From positions 113 to 12,373 of the forward strand of contig MHYW01000140.1 in the NCBI GenBank assembly GCA_001828545.1: a DNA stretch of 12,261 nt, written 5' to 3'. This DNA comes from Planctomycetes bacterium RIFCSPHIGHO2_12_FULL_52_36 (lineage in GTDB: Bacteria > Planctomycetota > Brocadiia > Brocadiales > Bathyanammoxibiaceae). Positions 6,149 through 12,187 of this stretch are shown piece after piece. A program made the position numbers and the translations under genes. The notes beneath the pieces are model-generated. The model was not told the DNA's origin. It ran no database searches and saw only the letters and a list, made by a program, of their open reading frames with translations. Numbering within the stretch: the first letter of the stretch is position 1; the number at the start of each line of letters is the position of its first letter.

Positions 6149-7867
6149 ATGAAAAAGAGGTGGATAAGCAAGTCCCCTGACGAGAAGCTGCAGACCCACC
6201 TGTCCAGTGCCCTCAAGGTCTCCCCCCTCCTGGCCCAACTCCTCATCAATCGCGGTGTCACGGACCTGGATTCAGCCCACGGTTTCCTCCAGCCCAAACT
6301 GTCTGGACTGGCCGACCCCATGCTTATCCCGGAGATGGAAAAGGCCGCCCTCCGCCTGGCCACTGCCGTACGTAAAAAGGAGAAGATAGTCATCTACGGG
6401 GACTACGACGTTGACGGTGTAACTGGTACCGCCTTACTCTTCCAGTGCCTCAGACTCCTGGAGGCAGACGTCCACTATTACATCCCTGAAAGGATCCAGG
6501 AGGGATACGGACTCAACATCCAGGCCCTGGGGAATCTGGCCCAGGAGGGTGCAAAGGTATTGGTAACGGTAGATTGTGGAATCACCTCTATCCTTGAGGC
6601 AGACGAGGCCAGGGAGAAAGGTCTGGACCTTATTATCACAGACCACCACCAACCCATTAAGGACTTACCAAGGGCCTATGCCGTAATAAACCCCAAACTC
6701 CCTGGCAGTGGCTTCAGGGACCTGGCCGGAGTGGGTGTGGCCTTTAAGCTGGCCTGGGCCCTGGGGATTGCTGTAGGAGGGAAAAAGAGGGTATCCACCC
6801 AGTATAGGGAGTTCCTTACGAACGCCATGGGCCTGGTGGCGCTGGGTACCATTGCGGACGCAGTCCCCCTCATAGGGGAGAACCGTATCCTGGCCAAGTA
6901 CGGACTTACTACCCTTAGACAGTCCCAACACCCGGGGATAAAGGCCCTCCTGGAAATGGCAGACCTGGAAGGCCTCTCCATCAGCACCAACCACGTGGAG
7001 TTCCGCCTCGGTCCCAGGCTCAATGCCCCTGGCAGGCTAGAAGATGCGAGGCTCAGCGTAGAACTCCTTACTACCCAATGTCCCCAGCGGGCCGCGGAAA
7101 TAGCCCTCCAACTGGAGGATAAAAACAAGAAGAGACAGGGCCTTCAGTCCCAGATACTCCAATCAGCCAGGGAGATGGTAGAAAAGAGGGTAAATTTAGA
7201 CAGCGTCAGGGTCCTGGTCCTGGCGGGGGAGGGCTGGCACCCAGGGGTGATAGGGATAGTGGCCTCAAGGCTTGCGGAGGAATTCCACAGACCGGCGCTG
7301 ATAATAGCCCTGCGGGGAGACCTGGGTTACGGCTCTGCCCGTTCCATCCCAGAATTCAACCTGGTAGAGGCCCTGCATGCCACAAGGGAACGACTCCTCA
7401 GGTTTGGCGGTCATGCCAGGGCCGCTGGTTTCAGGATCAAGAAGGAGGAGGTGGAAGGGTTTAGCGACTCCATAAACCGTTTTGCGGCAACCATCCTGAG
7501 GAAGGAACGCCTGGAGCCAATCCTTGCCACCGATGGTGAGCTTCCCTTTGGTAAACTATCCGTCCCCCTGGTAAAAGAACTGGACTACCTCCGCCCCCAC
7601 GGAGAGGGAAACCCTGAACCCATTTTTACTGCAGGAGAACTGAGGGTGGCAGGAGAGCCTGCCAGGATGGGGGCCTCTGGACAACACCTGAGCCTCTTCC
7701 TTAGACAGGGAGACGTCTCCTTCAGGGCTGTAGGTTTTGGTATGGGGACGTTACTCCCCAAGATAGAAAAGGCCAGAGACCTCTCAGCCGCCTTCAGACC
7801 AAAGCTTAGTAACTGGAGGGGTGAGGCTGTAGAGTTGGAGATTGAAGACATAGAAGTCCACTTATAG
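6149..7867 (+). CDS. recJ: Single-stranded-DNA-specific 5'-3' exonuclease RecJ
   Basis: A Mg/Mn-dependent exonuclease that degrades single-stranded DNA 5' to 3' in recombinational and mismatch repair. The 572-aa length is normal for bacterial RecJ. DHH-family phosphoesterase motifs are present: GDYDVDG at 84-90 (acidic metal ligands), Asp142 in VTVDCGI, and the DHH triad at 165-167 in IITDHHQP. The DHHA1 domain carries RFGGHARAAGF with His422. A C-terminal OB-like region (SFRAVGFGMG near 530) follows. The ATG at 6149 is preceded by GGAAAGGTGG, a reasonable ribosome binding site. It is separated from the upstream gene by a repeat-filled spacer, and ybaK follows 38 nt later. Confidence 0.97.
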   Translation: MKKRWISKSPDEKLQTHLSSALKVSPLLAQLLINRGVTDLDSAHGFLQPKLSGLADPMLIPEMEKAALRLATAVRKKEKIVIYGDYDVDGVTGTALLFQCLRLLEADVHYYIPERIQEGYGLNIQALGNLAQEGAKVLVTVDCGITSILEADEAREKGLDLIITDHHQPIKDLPRAYAVINPKLPGSGFRDLAGVGVAFKLAWALGIAVGGKKRVSTQYREFLTNAMGLVALGTIADAVPLIGENRILAKYGLTTLRQSQHPGIKALLEMADLEGLSISTNHVEFRLGPRLNAPGRLEDARLSVELLTTQCPQRAAEIALQLEDKNKKRQGLQSQILQSAREMVEKRVNLDSVRVLVLAGEGWHPGVIGIVASRLAEEFHRPALIIALRGDLGYGSARSIPEFNLVEALHATRERLLRFGGHARAAGFRIKKEEVEGFSDSINRFAATILRKERLEPILATDGELPFGKLSVPLVKELDYLRPHGEGNPEPIFTAGELRVAGEPARMGASGQHLSLFLRQGDVSFRAVGFGMGTLLPKIEKARDLSAAFRPKLSNWRGEAVELEIEDIEVHL

Positions 7868-7905
7868 ACCATGTCCTGAGTGTAACGACGGAAAGGAGAC
7901 AAACT

Positions 7906-8376
7906 ATGACTGTGGCACGAAAACTAAAGGAATTCCTGGACAAAAGTAAAGTGCCGTACAAGTTAGCCACCCATCAGGAGGTCTATACGGCCCAGGAAGT
8001 AGCGGCCAGCCTCCACGTGAAAGGTCAGTATCTGGTAAAGGTAGTGATGATTAAGAGTCAGGACAAACTGATAATGGCCACACTGCCGGCCAGCCACAAG
8101 GTGAATGTTGAGAAGGTCAAGACCATCCTCAAGGACCCCCAGGCCAGACTGGCCACAGAGTCGGAGTTTAAGAGTGCCTTCCCTGACTGTGACGTAGGGG
8201 CCATGCCACCCTTCGGCCACCTCTACAACGTGGAGCTGTATGCGGATAAGTCCCTATCAAAGGACGAGGAGATAATCTTCCAGGCAGGCAGTCACGTGGA
8301 GGCCGCCAGGATGAAGTACAAGGACTTTGAGAAGCTGGCCAAACCAAAGGTGGCAGAGTTTGCAACACACCTATAA
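7906..8376 (+). CDS. YbaK/ProX-type aminoacyl-tRNA deacylase
   Basis: A 156-aa protein made of one YbaK/prolyl-tRNA-synthetase-associated editing domain. The family hydrolyses wrongly charged aminoacyl-tRNAs in trans. Visible hallmarks are KVPYKLATHQEVYTAQEVA near the N-terminus, Lys45 in YLVKVVMIK (the conserved lysine), the surface strand LIMATLPASHKV, and GAMPPFG at 98-104, which fits the Gly-x-x-Pro loop. The substrate cannot be told from sequence; relatives act on Cys-, Ala- or Ser-tRNAs. The ATG at 7906 has a strong AAAGGAGA upstream. The stop codon is 10 nt before the full-length selD start, so the two are probably cotranscribed. Confidence 0.88.
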   Translation: MTVARKLKEFLDKSKVPYKLATHQEVYTAQEVAASLHVKGQYLVKVVMIKSQDKLIMATLPASHKVNVEKVKTILKDPQARLATESEFKSAFPDCDVGAMPPFGHLYNVELYADKSLSKDEEIIFQAGSHVEAARMKYKDFEKLAKPKVAEFATHL

Positions 8377-8386
8377 GGAGGAGGAT

Positions 8387-9430
8387 ATGCAAAAGAAACG
8401 TCTGACAGATTATGCCCTGTGCGGAGGCTGAGCCGGTAAGGTTTCCATTGAGTGCATGGCAGAGGTACTTAAGGACCTGCCAGATTTTCCAGATAAAAAT
8501 CTGCTGGTGGGCCCTAAGACCTTTGACGATGCAGGGGTCTATAAGCTCAACTCCAAACTGGCCCTTGTCCAGACCCTGGACTTCTTCACCCCTATTGTGG
8601 ACGACCCTTATGACTACGGGCAAATAGCGGCCGCTAATGCCCTGAGTGACGTCTATGCAATGGGGGGAAGACCCCTGACGGCGATGAACATACTGGCCTT
8701 CCCCATGCGGGAGGTGGAGCCAGCCGTTATCTCAGAAATCCTCAGGGGCTCAGCCGAAAAGGTGCACGAGGCTGGGGCAGTGGTGGTAGGTGGACACACC
8801 CTGCAGGACACAGAGATAAAGTTTGGGCTCTCCGTCACCGGGTTAATAAACCCTGAGAAAGTAATTACTAACGCCGGGGCCAGACCCGGGGACGCGCTGG
8901 TACTGACCAAGCCCCTGGGTGGAGGGCTGATAATCTCTGCATACAAGGCCGGGGAGGCCTCAGGGGAGGAAGTAGAGGCCATGACCACCGCCATGAAGTC
9001 CCTGAATGCGGTGGCCTCCGAGGTCATGCAGGAGCTAGGCGTCAATGCCTGTACCGATATTACAGGCTTTGGCCTCCTCGGACACGGCCTTGAGATGGCC
9101 CTTGCAAGCAGGGTAACCCTGTCCTTCCGGGCCGGGAAGCTTCCCCTCATGAACGGGGCCTTACGTCATGCCCAATCGGGACTGATGCCGGCGGCATCGG
9201 TACAGAATAAACACTACGTCTCACCCAACGTGAGACTTGAAGGAAAGATCTCCGATGACCTCATGGACGTCTTATATGGGGCCGAGACCTCAGGGGGACT
9301 CCTTGTCTCTTTATCCAGGGCGAAGGCGGAGACCTTGCTCAAAAATCTCCACAGCAGGGGGGTAGAGGAGGCAGTTATAGTTGGGGAAGTTACAGAAAAA
9401 CAGGATACTTTACTGGTAGTCAAATCCTAG
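8387..9430 (+). CDS. selD: Selenophosphate synthetase, selenoprotein with Sec15 (UGA at 8429-8431)
   Basis: Makes selenophosphate from selenide and ATP for selenocysteine and selenouridine synthesis. Reading from the ATG at 8387, which has AAGGAGGAGG directly upstream, gives LTDYALCGG, then UGA, then AGKVSIECMAEVL, all in one frame. The UGA falls exactly at the catalytic Cys/Sec position, and the essential lysine follows at U-x-x-K (Lys18), as in E. coli Cys17/Lys20. Read through, the protein is 347 aa, the normal family length. The ATP/Mg-binding aspartates are visible in QTLDFFTPIVDD, NALSDVYAMGG, VVGGHTLQD and TDITGFGLLGH (residues about 63-233). A call starting at the ATG at 8456 would lack the active site and has no good ribosome binding site. 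A SECIS-like hairpin follows the UGA. It lies in a likely operon with the YbaK-type gene. Confidence 0.93.
8429..8459 (+). promoter_or_regulatory. UGA codon with bacterial SECIS-like hairpin in selD
   Basis: The UGA at 8429-8431 is followed 13 nt later by CCAT (8445-8448), a 7-nt loop TGAGTGC (8449-8455) and ATGG (8456-8459). The loop begins 17 nt after the UGA and has G as its second base. This agrees with what I recall of bacterial SECIS elements read by SelB (short stem, G near the start of the loop, about 16 nt or more from the UGA). The stem is only 4 bp, so the structure itself is less certain than the recoding, which rests on protein alignment. Confidence 0.6.
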
Positions 9431-9480
9431 AATGACAATTGGTCATCTCTGTCATTCTGAGCGAAGCGAAGAATCTCAGA
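9431..9480 (+). repeat. TGTCATTCTGAG...CGAAGAATCTCAG element, + orientation
   Basis: The core at 9450-9480 holds TGTCATTCTGAG, a short CGAAG spacer, then CGAAGAATCTCAGA. An AATGACA at 9431-9437 is complementary to TGTCATT at 9450-9456, so the unit may fold. An inverted copy lies at 11357-11398. The element begins at the selD stop codon and is open as VILSEAKNL in one frame, but that is a repeat and not a gene start. Confidence 0.7.
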
Positions 9481-9537
9481 AATGTGGGGTACGTCAAGAA
9501 GCACCCTACGTATCTCCATAAAACGGGAGAAGGTCAG

Positions 9538-9765
9538 ATGAGGTGTGATGTTTGTGGAAAAGAAGGTGTACGTATCCGCCGGATGGCCAAAACTTATGGT
9601 AAGGGCAAGTGCTTGCTGGTGATAGAAGATGTTCCCGTTGTGAATTGCCAGCACTGTGGAGAGAGCTACCTTACAACGGAGACGCTTCAAGAGATAGAGC
9701 GCATCAAACTGCATCGGAAGAGCCTGGCAGTAAAACGCCCTGTGGAAGTCACCAGCTTTGCATAG
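9538..9765 (+). CDS. YgiT-type zinc-finger protein, orphan antitoxin candidate
   Basis: A 75-aa protein with two Cys-x2-Cys pairs, Cys3/Cys6 (MRCDVCG) and Cys37/Cys40 (VNCQHCGESYLT), followed by a helix TLQEIERIK. This is the layout of the YgiT/MqsA N-terminal zinc-binding domain found in many antitoxins. Such genes usually sit next to a RelE-like or DUF4258 toxin; none is present upstream, where selD and a repeat element lie. I chose the ATG at 9538 because GGGAGAAGG precedes it and the zinc finger begins immediately. An in-frame TTG-type start at 9439 would translate the upstream repeat. It lies in the accessory patch, with base composition unlike selD. Confidence 0.75.
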   Translation: MRCDVCGKEGVRIRRMAKTYGKGKCLLVIEDVPVVNCQHCGESYLTTETLQEIERIKLHRKSLAVKRPVEVTSFA

Positions 9766-9778
9766 CGAAGAAATATAT

Positions 9779-9796
9779 GGTGCGTTTCAACGCACC
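9779..9796. repeat. GGTGCGTT/AACGCACC palindrome, copy 1
   Basis: A perfect 8-bp stem, GGTGCGTT (9779-9786) and AACGCACC (9789-9796), with a TC loop, preceded by AT. A second copy with the same left arm is at 9951-9968. Together they bracket about 150 nt in which the front of the toxin gene would be expected. A weak frame across 9797-9886 (containing KRGVYDEDWGARDEVK) is not one I recognise. Confidence 0.6.
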
Positions 9797-9887
9797 TCTA
9801 CCTTTCGTATATTTGTTAAAAGGGGCGTTTATGATGAGGATTGGGGTGCCAGGGATGAAGTTAAAATAGACGAAACCCTAGGAAATG

Positions 9888-9920
9888 TTCGCCTGAGGCG
9901 AATCCGCCCGCCTGAGGCGG
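9888..9920. repeat. Two adjacent CGCC-TGA-GGCG palindromes
   Basis: TTCGCC-TGA-GGCGAA (9888-9902) is followed at once by CCGCC-TGA-GGCGG (9908-9920). A third half-unit, CCTGAGGCG, is at 9929-9937. The core matches the palindromes at 3078-3094 and 11371-11387. Side-by-side copies suggest insertion of one element next to another or local amplification. Confidence 0.6.
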
Positions 9921-9950
9921 ATTTTCAACCTGAGGCGTGAAATAATAAAT

Positions 9951-9968
9951 GGTGCGTTACCACGCACC
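9951..9968. repeat. GGTGCGT/ACGCACC palindrome, copy 2
   Basis: GGTGCGT (9951-9957) pairs with ACGCACC (9962-9968) around TACC. It ends immediately before the first recognisable toxin codons, suggesting that its insertion or a rearrangement at this point removed the toxin's native 5' end. Confidence 0.6.
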
Positions 9969-9971
9969 CTA

Positions 9972-10169
9972 CAAACTTTGAGACTTTTAGTCAAAGACCC
10001 TTTTGCTCCGCAACTTGAGACCCATAAACTGAAGGGAAAGCTATCAGGTTCATGGGCATGTAGTGTAGATTATGACTTACGCATTATTTTTGATTTTGTA
10101 AAAAGCGAAAAACAAAAAGAGTACGACATCTTCTTAATAGAAATTGGTACGCATGAGGAGGTTTATTAA
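9972..10169 (+). pseudogene. RelE/YafQ-family mRNA interferase toxin, 5'-truncated
   Basis: The frame encodes TLRLLVKDPFAPQLETHKLKG, then KLSGSWACSVDYDLRIIF and ends IGTHEEVY. This is the C-terminal two thirds of a RelE/YafQ-type ribosome-dependent RNase toxin, including the conserved Leu-Ser-Gly-x-Trp, Tyr-Asp-Leu-Arg and terminal His regions. Complete relatives are about 85-95 aa and begin with about 30 residues of basic N-terminal helix, which is not present in any frame upstream. The DNA there is palindromic repeat. A TTG at 9978 could in theory start a 63-aa fragment, but without the N-terminal helix I expect it to be inactive. No intact partner antitoxin of the usual kind adjoins it. 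Confidence 0.7.
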
Positions 10170-10276
10170 AGGTGAACATGCTAGCATGCTTAGGCGAAGC
10201 GGATAATATGCAAAATTGATGGCACAGAAACAATAGCACGGATATAGACAGCTACATGTCCAATTCTTGAAGAACC

Positions 10277-11287
10277 ATGATTTCCAATGCAGCAGCATAT
10301 TACCTATGGCCAACGGTTTGGGTTGGTAGCAGTCCGTCTTCAGTCCTGGACATTGACGTCAAAATGCTAGGAGAAGAAGTGTACAGAACGGATCTTCCTG
10401 TAGGTATAAAGGTTAAGGTGCTTCGGGAAGGAATGTTCATCTTTGACTTCTCAGGCTGGCCGCCAGGCTGTGCCATTCAGAACGATAAACCCGATGCCTT
10501 TGACGCCATGGCTGCAGTGATCCTCCAGCGAGTCGCAGTAATTAACACTCATTTAGCGTGTCTTTACACAGCACTTTCACGCCGACAGCATTGCGCCTTA
10601 GACAAGATGATAGTTACCCCCTCGGAACTTATCTCATTGAAGTCCTTGGATGACACAGGTATGAGCTTTGGTGACTTGCGTGTTTGTGCTTTGGCTTTGG
10701 CACGGTACCCTAGCACTTATACCCATAGTGAGACGGCAATATTTGATTGGCGTATTAACCAGCGGACTACACTTGTTGAGGTGGGTACAATTGCTGAGTC
10801 TTTTAAGCTTTTGGTTGCCATTCTTCAACATCCAACTCCCCACGCTTTACTCGTAACAGATCTCTTTGCTCGTAGTTGCAAGGCGTATGAGGATCACAAC
10901 TATAGTCTCTGCCTTACCGTGGCCTGGGCAATCATTGAGAAGCTTCTCCAACTCCTTTGGGAACGCTACGTAGAACAAAACCATGAGAGGGAAATTGACG
11001 GTGTTAAAGTGAATTTCATCAACAAAACTCGAAGAGAAAAACTTACTGAGAGTCGCGACTTCAATGCATCTGTGATTAGCGAAATCCTCTCAATAACAAA
11101 CACGCTTCCCTTCTCCCTTTACCAAGAGATAACAAAGGTCCGTCAAACACGAAATAACTGGATTCACGATCTAGAGCCAGTGTCTCGCGAGATCGCTGAA
11201 ACATCTGTAAGTATGGCTACGAAACTGCTCAATCTAGCCGATGGAATCAATCTTGATGTCCCTTTGATCTCTAGAATCCATGAGTAA
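10277..11287 (+). CDS. Hypothetical protein with HEPN-like C-terminal region
   Basis: A 336-aa soluble protein that I do not recognise as a whole. Residues about 195-325 are helical, and contain KAYEDHNYSLCLTVAWAIIEKLLQLLW and, near the end, VRQTRNNWIHD. Arg292 and His297 make the Arg-x4-His spacing seen in HEPN ribonuclease domains, and the flanking helices fit that fold. The first about 190 residues (with FIFDFSGWPPGCAIQ and a helix DAFDAMAAVILQRVAVINTHLACLY) match nothing I know. Arginine is mostly CGN, not AGG as in the core genes, and the region is visibly richer in A and T, which suggests acquisition by transfer. It follows a broken toxin gene within the accessory patch. HEPN proteins often act in defence or toxin systems, but here that is inference. 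The ATG at 10277 has only a weak GAAGAA upstream. Confidence 0.6.
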   Translation: MISNAAAYYLWPTVWVGSSPSSVLDIDVKMLGEEVYRTDLPVGIKVKVLREGMFIFDFSGWPPGCAIQNDKPDAFDAMAAVILQRVAVINTHLACLYTALSRRQHCALDKMIVTPSELISLKSLDDTGMSFGDLRVCALALARYPSTYTHSETAIFDWRINQRTTLVEVGTIAESFKLLVAILQHPTPHALLVTDLFARSCKAYEDHNYSLCLTVAWAIIEKLLQLLWERYVEQNHEREIDGVKVNFINKTRREKLTESRDFNASVISEILSITNTLPFSLYQEITKVRQTRNNWIHDLEPVSREIAETSVSMATKLLNLADGINLDVPLISRIHE

Positions 11288-11356
11288 TAAATGTGTAATA
11301 AGACATATCAACACGCCCTAAATCCGCTTTGCTCAGGGCAAGTTAAACAGCCATTA

Positions 11357-11398
11357 CTCTGAGATTCTTCGTCCGCCAAAGGCGGACTCAGAATGACA
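11357..11398 (-). repeat. Inverted copy of the TGTCATTCTGAG element with a nested palindrome
   Basis: On the - strand it reads TGTCATTCTGAG, then a GTCCGCC-TTT-GGCGGAC palindrome (11371-11387 on the + strand as GTCCGCC-AAA-GGCGGAC), then CGAAGAATCTCAGA. The outer parts match the copy at 9450-9480. The middle CGAAG of that copy is replaced here by the 15-17-nt palindrome, so one repeat family sits inside another. Confidence 0.7.
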
Positions 11399-11433
11399 CT
11401 GAAAGTAGATGAACTCAGTACAACGATAGAAAG

Positions 11434-12144
11434 TTGAAAGTCCTACTTAGATTATCCCTAATCTTCCTCCTAGTCTTCCTTTTGGCCCAATGTTTAGGAG
11501 CCAATGAGGAAGAGTCCTTCGCCAGGGAGCGCAAGCAGATGGTGGAGGGGCAGATTGAGGCAAGGGGGGTGGCGGATAAGCGTGTCCTGCGGGCTATGGA
11601 GACCGTGCCAAGACACCTCTTTGTCCCAGAAGACGTAAGGGCCTACAGTTACCTGGACACCCCACTGCCCATAGGCTCAGGACAGACCATCTCCCAGCCT
11701 TACATCGTGGCCTTCATGACGGAACTCCTGGCCCTGAAGGAAGGCGACAAGGTGCTGGAGATTGGCACAGGCTCAGGCTACCAGGCGGCCATACTCTCAC
11801 TCATTGTCAGAGAGGTCTATACAATAGAGATAAAGAGAGACCTGGCAAAGAGGGCCAGGGAGATACTGCAGCGGCTTGGCTATGACAACGTAACCGTTTA
11901 TGCGGGGGACGGGTATCTGGGTCTCCCAGGCGAGGCCCCGTTTGATGCCATTATGATTACTGCCGCCACCCCTGAAATCCCCCCTGCATTACTGGACCAA
12001 CTTGGTACCGGAGGCCGAATGGTTGTCCCCGTAGGGCAACCCTCCCGCACCCAAAACCTCACCTTAGTCACCAAGAAGTCCACTGGAGAAATAAGTAGAG
12101 AGGAACTGGCACCCGTGCTCTTCGTACCTCTGACCAGGTATTAG
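11434..12144 (+). CDS. pcm: Protein-L-isoaspartate O-methyltransferase with predicted signal peptide
   Basis: Methylates isoaspartate in aged proteins using S-adenosylmethionine, starting their repair. Residues about 29-236 cover the whole family: GSGQTISQPYIVAFM at 81-95 (substrate loop), SAM motif I VLEIGTGSGYQAAIL at 107-121, an acidic strand end YTIEIK, AGDGYLG, and FDAIMITAATPEIP then GGRMVVPVG. In front lies MKVLLRLSLIFLLVFLLAQCLGA, a typical export signal with a basic start and a hydrophobic core, probably cleaved after LGA. LAQC is a poor lipobox because of Gln at -1. The start is a TTG at 11434 with weak upstream pairing. Starting later would remove the signal, but the hydrophobic lead is in frame and continuous. 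A periplasmic form would need a source of SAM outside the cytoplasm, which is unexplained. Confidence 0.9.
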   Translation: MKVLLRLSLIFLLVFLLAQCLGANEEESFARERKQMVEGQIEARGVADKRVLRAMETVPRHLFVPEDVRAYSYLDTPLPIGSGQTISQPYIVAFMTELLALKEGDKVLEIGTGSGYQAAILSLIVREVYTIEIKRDLAKRAREILQRLGYDNVTVYAGDGYLGLPGEAPFDAIMITAATPEIPPALLDQLGTGGRMVVPVGQPSRTQNLTLVTKKSTGEISREELAPVLFVPLTRY

Positions 12145-12150
12145 GGAATG

Positions 12151-12178
12151 GTAGGGGCGTATTGCAATACGCCCCTAC
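12151..12178. repeat. Perfect 28-nt palindrome after pcm
   Basis: GTAGGGGCGTATTG (12151-12164) is followed directly by its exact reverse complement (12165-12178). The outer eight bases equal those of the purQ palindrome at 2977-3005, while the inner arms differ in a paired manner. TTTC follows, so on RNA it could also act as a weak terminator for pcm. Confidence 0.75.
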
Positions 12179-12187
12179 TTTCGCAAG

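Noticed and set aside
8412..8627. Alternative-frame + strand ORF over the selD 5' end
   Set aside because: It overlaps the conserved SelD frame and its product resembles nothing known.
8456..9430. selD starting at the ATG at 8456
   Set aside because: This would lack the catalytic residue and lysine, has no ribosome binding site, and its ATG is part of the SECIS-like hairpin; the 8387 start through UGA explains all of this.
9439..9537. Upstream extension of the zinc-finger protein
   Set aside because: These codons are the translated TGTCATTCTGAG repeat; a better start with a ribosome binding site is at 9538.
9609..9940. Two overlapping small + strand frames (9609-9869 and 9758-9940) after the antitoxin
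   Set aside because: They run through the zinc-finger gene in another frame or through palindromes; no family resemblance or ribosome binding site supports them.
10177..10188. CATGCTAGCATG palindrome between the toxin remnant and the HEPN-like gene
   Set aside because: It is a perfect 12-nt palindrome and could be an operator, but it is isolated with no second copy, so I do not call it.
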